Shown here: positions 23,801-35,474 of the stretch, piece after piece
How the letters are laid out: every line of letters starts with the position of its first letter
How positions within the stretch are numbered: position 1 is the stretch's first letter
NCBI GenBank assembly: GCA_029339195.1
Contig: JAPTJF010000175.1
Coordinates: forward strand, 51,804 to 115,803
Direction: 5' to 3'
Origin: Micractinium sp. NFX-FRZ
Taxonomy: Eukaryota; Chlorophyta; Trebouxiophyceae; Chlorellales; Chlorellaceae
Length of the DNA stretch: 64,000 nt
Made by a program: the position numbers and the translations under genes
Notes under the pieces: generated by a model
Told to the model about the DNA's origin: nothing
The model's database searches: none
The model's input: only the letters and a program-made list of their open reading frames with translations

Positions 23801-24072
23801 GAGGCCCAGCTGCAGCTGTTTTATTCAGTGTATTTGCGCTTGATCACTTTGGTAGTTTAGCTACTGTTTTTGTATGCACCCTTGCAACGCAATATCTCGT
23901 CAATGGATGGCTGCTGCAGTGTATGGCGGGACGGTGGCGGTGAGGGAGGGCTGCTGCCCAGCTGTCGCCTGCTGGCAGTGCCGCTTTCGTGTCCAACTTG
24001 GACTCCAAGCCAGGGGCGCGCTGCCAACATGGCGCACCTTGCTGTCTGCAGCGCTGCTTGCAAACAAAAACC

Positions 24073-26606
24073 ATGTCAACCCGCCGACAGCGAGGCGATC
24101 AGAGCGCAGCCCTTCGCGAGTTGTGCGTTCTGCTGGCGTCCCGCAACACTCTCAGTCCTGAGGAGGTTGAAGAGGAGATCGCCGCTTTCAGCTCTGAAGA
24201 GCTGGCCAGCGTGTTCCCGCTGCCGCTCTACCATGCAGCCGCGCTGGGCGGGCGAGTCGCGGCGGTGCGGGTGCTGGCGGCTCGGGGCGTGCCCCTCTCG
24301 CTGGCAGACCAGGCCGTGGCGCTGGATCGTGCGGTTGGCAGCCTATTCAGCATGGATATTGCTGGGGCGCTGGCCGGGGGCAGCACCGCACTGTCCCTCG
24401 CGGCACATCAGGGGCACGCCACGGTGCGCTACCCCGCATGCAGTGCTTGGTGTGTGCTGTGTTGTGCTGTTGCGCCGCCTTTTTGCGCCGTTGCATTTAT
24501 TGCCTCTTCTGATGCAAGATTCTGTGTTTGTCTCAGGATTTCTCCTGCGCCTGCCTTGTCCCTTGTTGCCCGCCTGTGCAGCTGGTGCGGGAGCTGCTGG
24601 CCGCCGGGGCGGACCCCAGCGCAGGCAGCCTGCCACCCCTGGCAGGGGCGGCACGCTGCGCCCGCTTCGCCCCTTCAGGACGGGCGAACATAACGATGGC
24701 AGGCATTGTGGGGCAGCTGCTGTCAGCGGGGGCGGATGCGACAGCGCCAGCAGTGCTGCGTGCCCCCCAGGCCATGGCAGATGCTGGCTGTGCCGACGCG
24801 GCTCGCATGCTGCTGTCGGAGATCTATGCACACTCACGGGCGGGGCTGCTCCCTACACCCACGTCAACTGCGGCTGTGGAAGCGCGCAGCCGGGGCCTGC
24901 AGGCGCTGCTGACAGCGGCGGCAGTATTAGACGACATCATCGCTTTCTGCCACTTTGCGACGGCACTGCTGCAGCTGACGCACCCCTGGCCGGCAGAAGG
25001 CACCCCGTATATGCTGCGGCCGGTGGCAAGGGAGCTGCTCAAAACGGCGCTCCAGGCTGGCAGCAGCGGCGTGCTACGGTTGGTGCTGCGGGCAGCAGCA
25101 GGGGCAGCAGGCAGTGCAGGCGCACGAGCGGCCGTGGCCAGCAGCAGCCGACTGCCAGCCGCAGCAGCTGCAGATGCGGCAGTGCAGCGAGCCATGTGCT
25201 ATGTGCAGCCTACCGAGGTGGCGGCTGTTGAGCGGCTGTTCGGCGCTGGTGCCGACGAGTGGCTGGCAGAGTTTTTGAAGCAGGCAGCCCGCGACGCACG
25301 TGACGCCCATGTGCAACTACTGCTGAGCCTGGGGCAGCAGCCCACACTGGCAAGTGTGGCTGCAGCTGCACTGCGGCCGCAAAGCCTCGGGGCGCTGCGC
25401 CTGCTGCTGGCCGCCGGGAAGCCGGAGGTGCCGTCAGATGTTGTCGCCACGTACTGGCACCCAGGCGAGACCACCACCTACGTGCTTGGCTCGCCTTTCA
25501 TTCACTTCACCTGCCCGCTGCTGGCCCTCCTGCAGCAGCGCTTGCGCAAGGTGAGTGGCGCGGCCCAAATTGGATGGTGGCGGCAGGCGCGTGTTTGCAG
25601 GGCTGCCCATGCTGCATCACCTTTGGGGGTGCCCGGCATGAGAGGCGATGTGCATCCCGCTCCCCATTTTTGCAGGACGGAGGGTACTGCAGCAGTCCAC
25701 GCCCGTTTGATCCCTACCGCGTGAGTGCGTCACACTGGGGCTGCTCATGTGGCCCTCACATATCTGCTCGTTGCCTGCCTGCCTGGGCTGCATCCAGCAT
25801 GCATACAGCCAGCAGCGCGTGTCTGCTATTGGGCCTGCTTCGGCACAACCGGCCTGCTGCGCCCTGCCCTCCTTGCCCTCCCTGCGGCTGTGCCCACCCG
25901 CCTACCCTCCCGCCTGCCTGCAGCCCGCCCACGCTGACCTGGAGCTGCTGCCTCTGGCGGAGGCCCTGGTGGCGGCGGGCTACCGCCCCGCTGTGTACCG
26001 CAATGTGGAGGTGGGGACCGGCTTCATGGTTCAGCGCCGCTTCGAGCGCTTTGACCCCATCATAGAGGACAGGCAGCTGGACGTGGGTGGGCGCAACAGG
26101 TGGGATGCGACTGGGCTTGCCTTCCCGCCTGCCTCCGTCCCCGACTTACGCGCCGGCCAGCCGTGCCTGCTTTGCCTCTGCCTGAACAGCGCGCGTGTGC
26201 ACAGTCTGTGTGCCTGCCCCGCCTGTCCGCCCGCCTGTCGCAACCTCACAGCTGAGCAGCAACTGACAGTTTTGCTTGAATCACTTACTGCGTCTGCAGG
26301 TGGATGTGGCTGGCGATGCAGCGGCCGGACTGGACCCCCGCCCAGCACCCCCGCTTCCCGCCCTCCTTCAGGGCGGCAGCACGCACGCTGCTGCTGGCGG
26401 CGCACCGGCTCAGTGGCGGCAGCAGCAGGGCAGGTGGCAGTGGCAGCCAGCCCGGCAAGCGGCGGCTCAACTTGCCGCATGCCGCACAGCCAGCTGATGT
26501 TTGCGCTGTCTTGCCCCTGGGGTCGCTGCCTCAGGAGCTGCTGCTGCGCATTGTTGGGCAGGCTGCGTACCCGCTGTCCGCCTGGGCGGCGCTGGATGTG
26601 GCGTGA
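24073..26606 (+). CDS. Ankyrin-repeat-like protein with conserved C-terminal WLAMQRPDW domain
   Basis: Five exons (24073-24423, 24582-25550, 25676-25720, 25924-26099, 26300-26606) join in phase into 615 residues. The N-terminal half has ankyrin-type helices: LPLYHAAALGGRVAAVRVLAARG, then STALSLAAHQGHAT and LVRELLAAGADPSAG. Degenerate repeats with LLLSLGQQPTLA and LRLLLAAGKPEVPS follow. The C-terminal 150 residues (AGYRPAVYRN, RWMWLAMQRPDW, FRAAARTLLLAAHRL, LPQELLLRIVGQAAYPLS) form a family-specific tail with an F-box-like flavour in its last part. This tail is repeated at 23500-23800 and 39236-39378 (-), so the gene belongs to a locally expanding lineage-specific family. The start at 24073 (AACCATGT) is preferred over an upstream in-frame ATG at 23989. 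Molecular role unknown; protein-protein interaction is the usual job of ankyrin repeats. Confidence 0.8.
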
Positions 26607-26952
26607 TGGGCGCAGGCATCCCTGCTCAGCTCCATTATGATATTTGGGTGTCCCATGCTTGAGTTTGATATATATTAATCAACAATCCACGTTTTAAGAC
26701 ACCTAACTCTGTGTGAACGTCTAGTAGCTGCCCGAAGAGGACACGAGCGGGTGCACCGCTGGCGGGTGCACCGGCCCGGCGCTGGCGGCGCCGCCCTTGC
26801 TGGCACATCACGCAATGGAGTTAGGCGCCTGGTTGTGCGATCAACGTTCCAGCAATGCGCCATAGGCCTTAACAGCACCACCTGCGCAAGATGGAGGCTA
26901 TTCTGCTGCCCGCCGGCCAACCACACCGGCCGTCTCCCCGACGCTGTTGGCG
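26607..26952 (+). other. Intergenic, AT-rich in part
   Basis: Spacer between the ankyrin-type gene and the sulfatase gene, both on the plus strand. An AT-rich patch (TTTGATATATATTAATC, about 26663-26680) is unusual for this GC-rich DNA and could mark the 3' end of the first gene or the promoter of the second. Confidence 0.45.
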
Positions 26953-29900
26953 ATGCGAGCGCTGCAGGCTGCCGCGATCCTGGCCCTGTGCGGCCTGGCC
27001 TGGGCCCGGGTGCAGCCGGAGGGCGTGCTGTACGCCGAGCAGGAGGGGCTGGGCGGCCGAGGGCGCCCGGGCGCTGGCCAGAAGCGCAGGCCCAACATCA
27101 TCCAAATTCTTACCGGTAGGGGCACCGCAGAGCAATTGTGATTGTGATGACGGGATGTGCCGCTCTGCCATAAAGCCCTAGCAGTCACGTTGGCCGCCGC
27201 CGCCGCCGCCGCCACTGTGCCTGCAAACCCGCTGCTGCAAACCCGCTGCTGCTACGCCAGAGGGCCAGGCACATGCCCTCACTTGTAGCGCAAGCTAACA
27301 GACCTTCTCCTTCCTTCTGCAGACGACCAGGATGCCCACATGGGTGGCGACTGGTGGCAGCCGGGCCTGCGCAAGCACCTGGCTGAGGAGGGGTGAGGAA
27401 AACAAATAAAAAACAAAAACCAAAAAAGCACCAGAGCAGAAGGTGGGGGTCAGCATGCAGCAGAACCCAGAACGACATCGGCACATACGCGCGCCGAGGC
27501 GGTGGGCGGGCGCCAAGCTGGCGGGCGGGCCGCATCTACTCACCATTCGTTTGGAGGTGCCAGTTACCGACCCACCCTTTTAAAATTCACGTCTGCAGGA
27601 TCAACTTCACCTCCTACATCACCAACTTTGCTGTCTGCTGCCCCAGGTGGGCGGGTGGGTGCGCAATCGGGGGCAAGGGCGTGGGGGAGGTGGCAGGGGC
27701 GTGCAAGGCACCCGGGGCCAGCAGCCCGTTTTGGGTGCCACCCCGTTTGAGCACTTGCATCTGCTTGCAACCCTCACGTTCCCAGCTTTCCGGCCCGTCC
27801 AACGCCTCGCCCACTTAGCCTTGCACCCAGTAACACATGTACTTGCGCCGCCTTACCCACCCACCCACCCACCCTCCCTGCAGCCGCGCCACCATCCTGG
27901 CGGGGCAGTGCGCCCACAACACGGGCGTGGTGGGGCTGGGAGGCGACAGGGGGATGCTCAACCCGCTGGGAGGCTTCCAGAGGTTCCTGGGTGCGTGCCA
28001 AAGGGAGGGATGCAGGGCGGGGGTGACAAGGGTTGCTTGCAGGAGCAGAAGTGGGGTCAGGGGCCGGGGCCGAGTTCTGGGAGGCATGTGCAGGCGGGGA
28101 GCCGACGGGGCGGACCAGGGCGTCTCTTTCTCTTTGCTCCCTCTGTGCCACATTCCCGCTGCCTCCGCCACCTCCTCCTGCCCTGGTGCCTGCCAGCTGC
28201 TGGCCCCGCTGCTCCTTTTGCTGCAATGGCCATCGGCGCTGGTGTTGCGTTTTCCGCTAGCGCAGCGCTGCCACTGCCACCCAGCCCACTGCCGCCCGTA
28301 TCATCTTTGCTGCCCCACATCCCGCCTGCCGCAGACATGGGCTTGGAGACCCGCACCGGACCCTACGTTTTGCAGCAGAACGGCTACCGCACTGGGCTGA
28401 TCGGCAAGTGAGTGAGGCAGGCTATGCCACATTGCGGTGCCACACGACACAGTGTGATGGAGAGGTCAGAGGGAAGTGAACCAGCCGAGCTGCGCCGCCT
28501 GCTGTGCTGGCAGCAGTGCCGTGCCCGCTGGGCTGCGCTGCCCCACCGTGCTCTGGCCGTGCGCCACCAGCCCTGGGAGGCGACTCTGTATTGCCACCCA
28601 CCATCCTGCCGCCCTTACCCTACTCACCTGTCGCTCTTGTTCCGTGCTCCCCCTTCCTCTGCAGGTACCTGAACGGGTGAGGCAGCGGGGAATGAGCTTT
28701 GCAGGGAGGGCTTGATTGGCAGGGTAGCAAGCGGGTGTTAGTGATGGCACAAACCCGGCGGGGCGTCGCACACCTGGCAGGGCGTGTGTTGTCAGCGGCA
28801 TGGGCGGGCGCCAGCGCAGGCCCCATGCGCGACCCGCCCCAGGGCTCAGCCCCTTCTCCACCCCATCCACCGCTGTGCCCCTGCCCCACCCACCCATGCG
28901 TCTCCACTCGCTCCCCGCCAGGCCCTGCCTGCAGCCTGCACTATCCGGGCCGCCGCCAGCTGCTGATGCTCTCCCCCGCTGCTGCTGCTGCCCCCACTTC
29001 CCCACCCCGCAGCTACACCAGCCAGACCGCCTTCCACGTGCCCAAGGGCTACGACCGCTGGTTTGCATTCGGAGAGATTGGTGAACACCCTGGGGGGCAC
29101 TTTACGGGCTTTGGGCTCACGAAGGGGTGCAGGCGTGAAGCCGTGCTACAGGATGCTCCCTCCTGTGCCCATCGTGCCGCTGCCAATCTGTCACCACACC
29201 CTCCCCAGTTCCCTGCCCCCTGTGCAGACTATTACAACTACACGATCAGCGATGATGGCGCCAACAGGCAGTACGGGGTGGAGCCGGAGGACTACAGCAC
29301 CGGTGGGTGGGGCCAGGGCTGAGGCAACGAGGGTGGCCTTGAAGGGGCAGCACATGGGTGGGTGCAGGTAGAGAGAGGAAGTTCGAGCAAAATGATTAAA
29401 TGAACGGGGGCACACTGCGGGCATGGTGGGTCGTGGGACGGAATACAGGCGGGTGGAGATGGGTGGTGCGAGGGGTGCAGCTTGGGGCGCTGCCCGCTAG
29501 CAGGTGGCGCTGATGGGCCAACAGTGCCCACAACGCATCCCCTCTCCTTGCCTGACCGCCTGCCTGGTGTCTGCTTTGCGTCGACGCCGCTCTCATTGAC
29601 ACCCTGGGTGCCCTGCCCTGCTTGCGACCTGGGACCCCGTGACTCCCCACCCTCCCTGGAAACACCACCATCCCCTGTCTGCCCCCACCCCACCCCTATG
29701 CAGACGTGCTGACGGCAGAGGCGGTCAAGTTCATCAAGGAGGCGCAGGAGGACGACCGCCCCTTCTTCCTGTGAGCCTGCCTGCTTTGCGCTGTGAGGTT
29801 GAGGAGGGAGACTGCAATCCTGCTTCTTCCTGAAAACAAGGACGGGCAGGTCGGTCTCGAGACTCCCTGCCCTCCCGTGGACACTTTGTTAGGCCTCGTT

Positions 29901-32900
29901 CCCCCATGGCACGCTGCTGATGATGATTTCATGCCCCCGCCCCTGCCTGGCGCAGGTACCTGGCCCCCTACGCCTGCCACCGCCCCCACATCCCCGCCCC
30001 CCGCCACGTGGGCAAGTACAAGGGCCTGCGCATCCCCCGCCACCCATCCTGGAACGAGTCGGCGCACCACCTCGCCAAGAAGGTGGGTTGGGCGTGGGCA
30101 GGGCAGAGGGGTGGGTGGCATGGAGTAACGTGGCGGGCGGAGTGTGATGGGGTCTGCTCCGTGGGGTGCGAGTGAAATTGTCACTTGGCTGCAAACACCC
30201 CTGAAGGATGTCATGCCTGCTGAACCACCGCCCCCGCCTGCAGGCTTCCTCCATCCAGCCTGCCTGCAGTTGACGGGCAACCGTGCACCCTTCCCTCTGC
30301 CTGTCACTGCTGTCCGTCCCCAAGTTGATCATTGTTGCGCCTCTCGGCCCTCCCACCCCGCCTGCAGGTCTCCTTCATCCGTGACCTGCCCGCCGTGGAC
30401 GATGAGACCGCTGACGCGCTGGATTTTGAGGTGGGTGGAAGCTGGGCGATTCGAATGTGGCGATGGGATTGGTTTGGACCGGGGGTGCACATCGTCCCTG
30501 CACTCTGCCCAGCACACCGGCTTCCCATTCACAAGGCGCCGCTTCCCTGAAGCACCAGGACCGTGCCGAGACGCTGGCACTTGACGACATCAATCTTGTA
30601 TCACTGTCCTGCCCGCCCACACCTCACCCCTGCAGTACCAGACCCGTGCCGAGACGCTGCTGGCTGTTGATGACATGATTGAGGCGGTGCTGGGGGCGCT
30701 GAGGGAGGTGGGCCAGCTGGATGACACCTACATGTGAGCGGGGTGCCAGCGGGAGGGGGAAAGTGTGTTGTGTGTGACCGGCAGGCGTGCAAGCGTGTGG
30801 CGATTGGGCAGATTATATTCAAGGCCAAAAGAAGAAGGGGTGAGGAGCGCCCTGGGCTTGGGCTGGGGGCGGGCATGATGGGGCGGGCACAACGTGCGCC
30901 AGGCTTGCGTATGTGCTTGGTACCACGTGCCCCACCCTTCCCCCTCCCCATACTGCCCGCCCGCCCCGCAGCTTCTACACGGCCGACAACGGGTACAAGC
31001 TGGGCCACCACCGACTGGTGAGTCTAAAGTGCATGGTAACCCGGGCAAAGAGTTGTTGTTTGTTGGACCAAGAAAGGGAGCATGCGGTCGAGAAAGGGGA
31101 CAGGCGGGGAGGGAGGGAGGGAGTGGAGGTGATAGCAGGGGCGGCAGGCATCCGCCTTTCGGCTGGACGCTGTGCTGACCTGCAGTCAGTCAGCCGCCTA
31201 CTGAGACCCCGTCTGCCCCACTCGCCGCCCCCTGCCCCACGCCACTGCCCCATCTGCCGCAGTCTGGCAAGCTGACCGCATACGAAAACGACATCAGGTG
31301 GGTGGTGGGTGGGCGGCGAGAGGGGGAGGCAAGGAGGGGTTTGGATGGGCGTGGCTATGTGAAGTGAGGCGGGTGGGCGGCTATCGGGAGCTGCAGTGCT
31401 TGCAGGCGAGCGGGCGGCTGCTTGAACGCCTGCTCACCGCGGCAGCACCCGCTCAGGAGGCCTGCCACCCTGTATGCCCACCCTGCCCCTGCCCCTCCCC
31501 TGTCCCCACCCACGCACCGGGTTGCCCACACCGCAGGCTCCCCTTCTTTGTGCGTGGGCCCGGCGTGCCGCGCGGCCTCACCCTGCCTCACCTCGTGGGC
31601 AATGGTGAGCCCGGCTGGTGGCTGGCATGTGTTGGGAAGGCGGGCGCAGGCAGCAGGAGGGCAGCGACCATCTGAGGCGGGCATGTGATGCAGCCACAGT
31701 AGGAGTGGGCTGCGCCAGCACCCCCTGCCTTCCTCTCACCGTCCAGCACCCGATGACCCCCCGCACATCTTGCGGTGCTGCTGGGTGTCTCTCTCCCTTG
31801 CATGTGTAGCTGCCCTGCAGGCTGCCTGCCCCTTACCTCACCTCCCCTGCACCTGTGCCCCCTCCCCTGCTGCAGTTGACCTGACGCCCACCTGGCTGGA
31901 CCTGGCAGGTGCGCAGGGCGGTGTGTGTGGATGCCTACCTGCCTGCCTGCCTGCCTGCCCGGCAGACTCATGCTCTCTGGCTCGCTTCCTCCGCTGCCTG
32001 CTGTTGCTTCCACTGCCCTGATGGTGACCACGATGAGGGTGTGCCAGCTGGGAGGCGTGCGACCCTCGCCACCCCGGCGCCCCATCCCCTGCATCCCCTT
32101 GCCCTCCCTCTTACACGCCCCGCCCTTCTCTCCCGCCCCTCCCCCCTGCCCTTTCCTGCAGGCGTGGAGGACCCGCACGCCGCGTACCGCGACGGCCTCA
32201 GCCTAGCCCCCATCCTGCGGGGGGAGCAGGCGGTGCTGGGCAACCCGGACCTGCACCGGGTGGGCATCCTCATCGAGAAGCCGGTGAGCAGTCAGCTTAC
32301 GGCTTCTTTACTATGTTGATTTGTGTCGGGGTTTGCAGTAAGGTATGGGGCGGTGGCAGTGCTGGGCAAACAGACCTGAACGGAGCGGGCATCCTGACGA
32401 GGCCGGTGCGGGAGTGAGTACCCTCATGATCACACTGACAAGGGGGCGCTGCAGGCAGTAGGAAGGTGGTAAGGGCATGCATGCATGCATTGCCACGCGC
32501 ACTTGTCTACCTCCTGCCCACCGGTTAGTGACCCCTCGCCCCCACCCCACCCTCTCTTTCCTCCTTGCCAGGTCACCACCGCCTTCCTGGACCTGCACGT
32601 CTCCATCCTGGTGCCTCCTCCCCTCCCCGGCCAGCCCGACCTCTTTGAGGGGCGCCGCCCGCAGCGCCTCGCCAACGGCTCCTGGCCGCAGCAGGTGCTG
32701 GACTTTGAGTTCCAGGTGAGGCAACAGGGAGGGCTCCAGTTCGATTGTAATACCTTGTGGGGCCGGTGTGTGTGCGACGGGTGGCTGGGTGGGTGGGCTG
32801 GGGGGCAGTGTTGCTGTGGCGGCATGCGTGCATTTTGCTTATTGGCGCCAGGTTGCTGCCCTCGTTCGCATCAGCACGGTGCGTCCACCAACCAGCCCTC

Positions 32901-34654
32901 TGCTCTGTCTTTCCTCCGTCCAAAAGCGCTGCTGCCCGGCTGCCTCAGAAGCCGTTGCACCCCCTTAGTGGCTCAAATCGAATCAGCCTCCCCCTTCCCA
33001 CCCCCCCGGCGTGCAGAGCCGCTACTTCAACGAGCGTGCCGCTGCCCGCCTGTCTGAGAAGTCAGCCTGGTACTACGGCTACGAGAAGGAGGCGGGGTTC
33101 AAGAAGGTGAAGAGGGGGGAGGCGGGAGGGTGGGGTGCGCGTACTGTGGTGTGTGCCAGGATGCGTAACAGGGGAGGAGGGGCCTTACGAGGAGGAGGCA
33201 AGGTTCAAAAAGATGGACTGTTCGACTGGTGGTGGTGACATGTACTGTCTGGGCAACATGTAGTGTAGTGGGCACACAGCTGGCACACACCAGCTGCCCA
33301 CAGGTGGTGGAGAGGCTCGTCCCCATCAGCAGCTGATTGTGCTGCTCTGTTGACATCGTGCTGCACCCACGGTACCGCTGCTGCTGCAGTACACCGAGCC
33401 TTTCTGTCGCCAAGGGCACCAGTGCTGTGGGACAGCCTTGCGCCCTTCTCAGTACCTCACACACTTTCATGCCGCTGTGCCACCGTCTTGCCGCTGTACC
33501 ACCGCTGCTGCAGTACATTGAGCTTGCGCTGGCCAACGGCATCACGCTGGAGGGGCTGGTCAAGGGGTCCAACGAGGAGTTCCCGGTGAGGAGGGGTCTG
33601 GGGGCAGAGGGGTGTGGGGGGAATGACAGATAGGACAGGACAACGAGGGAGGCAGCGAGGGGGAAGTGAGGCGGGTGCGCACTGCTGCGTTGCATGCCAG
33701 CTGACTTGCTCGCTGCCTGCATCTGTGCCCCGGCACTGCTGCCCCTCCTCCCCGCCATTTCCCCCTGCCATTCCAACGTGCTGTCTTGCTGCTGCGCACG
33801 CGTGCTGTCACCCGTGCGCAGGTGGCCTACTACGGCCTGCGCACCGCCTCCAAGCACGGCTCCTACAAGCTCATCGAGTACCCGGTGAGGGGGGGAGGGA
33901 GGGAGGGGGAGTGCGGGGGGGCAGGCCTGGGTGAGCATCCAAGCTGCGGAGGGGGGTGGGAGCGGCTGTGTGTGTTTATGTGCAAGTGTTTGGGGCACGA
34001 GCCAGGCTGCTGGCTGTTCAGTGGCCCAGTGCCCGGCGGGGAGGGGCCGCTGCCGTGCACCGATGACAGCTGCCTGCCGTGCTGGCAGTATTTCCCCGCA
34101 ATGATGGGAGCGGGGTTCGCCTGTCGCTTTGCCCACCACCACTGGGGTCACCCCCACCACCGCCCGCACCCCTGCCCCCCTGCCCCTCCCCCCATGCCCC
34201 CTCCACAGAATGCGTACGAGCTGTACGACCTGCAGGCTGACCCCCACGAGGTGCACAACATCTACAGAGAGGCGCCGCTGGTGAGGGGCGCCCGCTGGGC
34301 ATTTGCGGGGCAGGGCAGGGCAGGGGCAGGTTGGAGTGGGGGAGGGGGAGGGTCAAAGGGCAAGGGGGCTTGGAGGCGGTCCTCTCTCCCTCCCGTCCAC
34401 CTTTGGTCCACAGCCGGCCGGCAGCAGGCTGTGCAACCGTGCGGCCGCCCCTTAGCCTCGATGCATCTTGCCATCCCCCCACCCTCCCCCTGTGCCCCTC
34501 ATCTCTCCCTCCCACCTCCCGTCACCCGCTGCCCCCCCTGCAGGAGCTGCTGGCCCACCTGCAGGCCACCCTGGCGTCCCTGAAGGACTGCAAGGGCAGC
34601 AAGTGCCACGTGACGAGCATCAGCGCCGTCAGCGCGGAGCCAACCCGCCGCTGA
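26953..34654 (+). CDS. Secreted sulfatase (arylsulfatase / GlcNAc-6-sulfatase-like)
   Basis: Twenty-three exons join exactly into 608 residues: 26953-27115, 27323-27392, 27599-27646, 27884-27990, 28335-28407, 28665-28676, 29013-29080, 29228-29302, 29704-29770, 29956-30082, 30368-30430, 30636-30733, 30972-31017, 31263-31297, 31537-31604, 31876-31908, 32162-32283, 32572-32715, 33017-33106, 33514-33585, 33822-33884, 34209-34280, 34544-34654. A signal peptide (MRALQAAAILALCGLAWA) precedes the sulfatase core: the calcium ligands in ILTDDQDAHMGG, the formylglycine motif Cys91-Cys-Pro-Ser-Arg95 and YTADNGYKLGHHRL. Sulfatases hydrolyse sulfate esters after conversion of that Cys to formylglycine. Algal homologues are typically periplasmic and induced by sulfur starvation, but no regulatory site was seen here. 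The exact substrate is not predictable. TGTAA follows at 34921. Confidence 0.9.
28665..28676 (+). other. 12-nt microexon of the sulfatase gene
   Basis: Phase requires a 12-nt exon (GTACCTGAACGG) between the donor at 28407 and the acceptor before 29013. It supplies the Tyr-Leu-Asn part of GKYLNGYTSQ, a conserved sulfatase segment. CAG precedes it and GTGAGG follows. Confidence 0.75.
30549..30600 (+). repeat. Decayed copy of the start of sulfatase exon 12
   Basis: CACCAGGACCGTGCCGAGAC here resembles TACCAGACCCGTGCCGAGAC at the real exon start, 83 bp downstream (30636). The copy translates to a related but shortened peptide. It has only a weak acceptor (GAAG) and no good donor. Confidence 0.75.
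32348..32418 (+). repeat. Decayed copy of the end of sulfatase exon 17 and its donor
   Basis: GTGCTGGGCAAACAGACCTG through GAGGCCGGTGCGG parallels the exon end at 32233-32290, 126 bp upstream, at roughly three-quarters identity, including the donor CCGGTG. Confidence 0.75.
33183..33217 (+). repeat. Decayed copy of the end of sulfatase exon 19
   Basis: TTACGAGGAGGAGGCAAGG with the following TTCAAAAAGATGG matches the exon end at 33079-33108 (CTACGAGAAGGAGGCGGGG, TTCAAGAAGGTG), displaced by 106 bp into the intron. Confidence 0.7.
33374..33425 (+). repeat. Decayed copy of the start of sulfatase exon 20 with its acceptor
   Basis: GTACCGCTGCTGCTGCAGTA followed by CACCGAGCC copies the acceptor region and first codons of the exon at 33514 (CTGCTGCAGTACATTGAGC), 124 bp upstream of it. 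Confidence 0.75.
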
Positions 34655-35474
34655 GCACGCTGCTGCGGATGCTGCAGACTGAAGACTTGAGCCCGACCTG
34701 GCCAAGCAGCGCCTCCTGCCCACCACTCATGCGCTCGAGGCCGGCCTAGTGGCATGTGAGGGCCAGAGACCTGTGGGTGCCCAGCAGCAGGAGAGCTGCC
34801 ACTTGAGGTGCATTACCTGCGGCGTGCCTTCTTTGGCCGGGCAGAGCCCAAACCTTACCCCACCTTGTGCCACCTGCGTGCCCTTTTCATTGAGTGCCAC
34901 TGCCCCGGTGTGTTGTGGCTTGTAAACGACAACGTTTTGTGTGCAAAACGCCAGGAGCAGCGCGGTTTACCGCGGCCAGGTGCGCACCGGGTCGCCCCAC
35001 AGGGAAGGCGCCCTCAACCGCTCTCCAATGCCCTCTCAAGTTACAGAGCACACTGGTTTGGGGGGCGGGAGCACGCTAGGGAGGGGGCAGGGGTGTCCGG
35101 CAAGGCAACGGCAGCAATGAGGTTGTGTGGCAGTGGTTGGGGGTGGTTCTTCTCGGCACAAGCGACAAGCAAATCGACACACAAATCGATACAGGGGGCT
35201 AGGACAGGACGAGACGACAAGGTGAGAAAATTGGAGAAAAATGGGCAGTCTCTCCACAAGCAAGAACGCAATGAAGCCAAGGCAACGGGACAAGGTGGGG
35301 AGGGGGCGGGGTTGGCAGTTGGCTGGCAGCCGGCAGGCAGGCACTGAATCAGTCGGTTAATTCCAGGGTCACCAGGCCTCACGGGGCCGCCGCGGCGGCG
35401 CCAGCTAGCGGGCCGTGTGGGCATGCATTGGCAGCAGTGGCCACTCCCCAGCACAGCAAGGTGGCAGCACCGCT
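34655..35474. other. Convergent 3' UTRs
   Basis: Region between the sulfatase stop and the stop of the opposite-strand plastid protein. It holds one TGTAA on each strand: 34921-34925 (+) for the sulfatase and 35045-35041 (-) for the neighbour. No further gene is seen. Confidence 0.6.

Noticed and set aside
33099..34256. 385-codon minus-strand open frame
   Set aside because: Antisense across several sulfatase exons and introns; no domain and no splice support.
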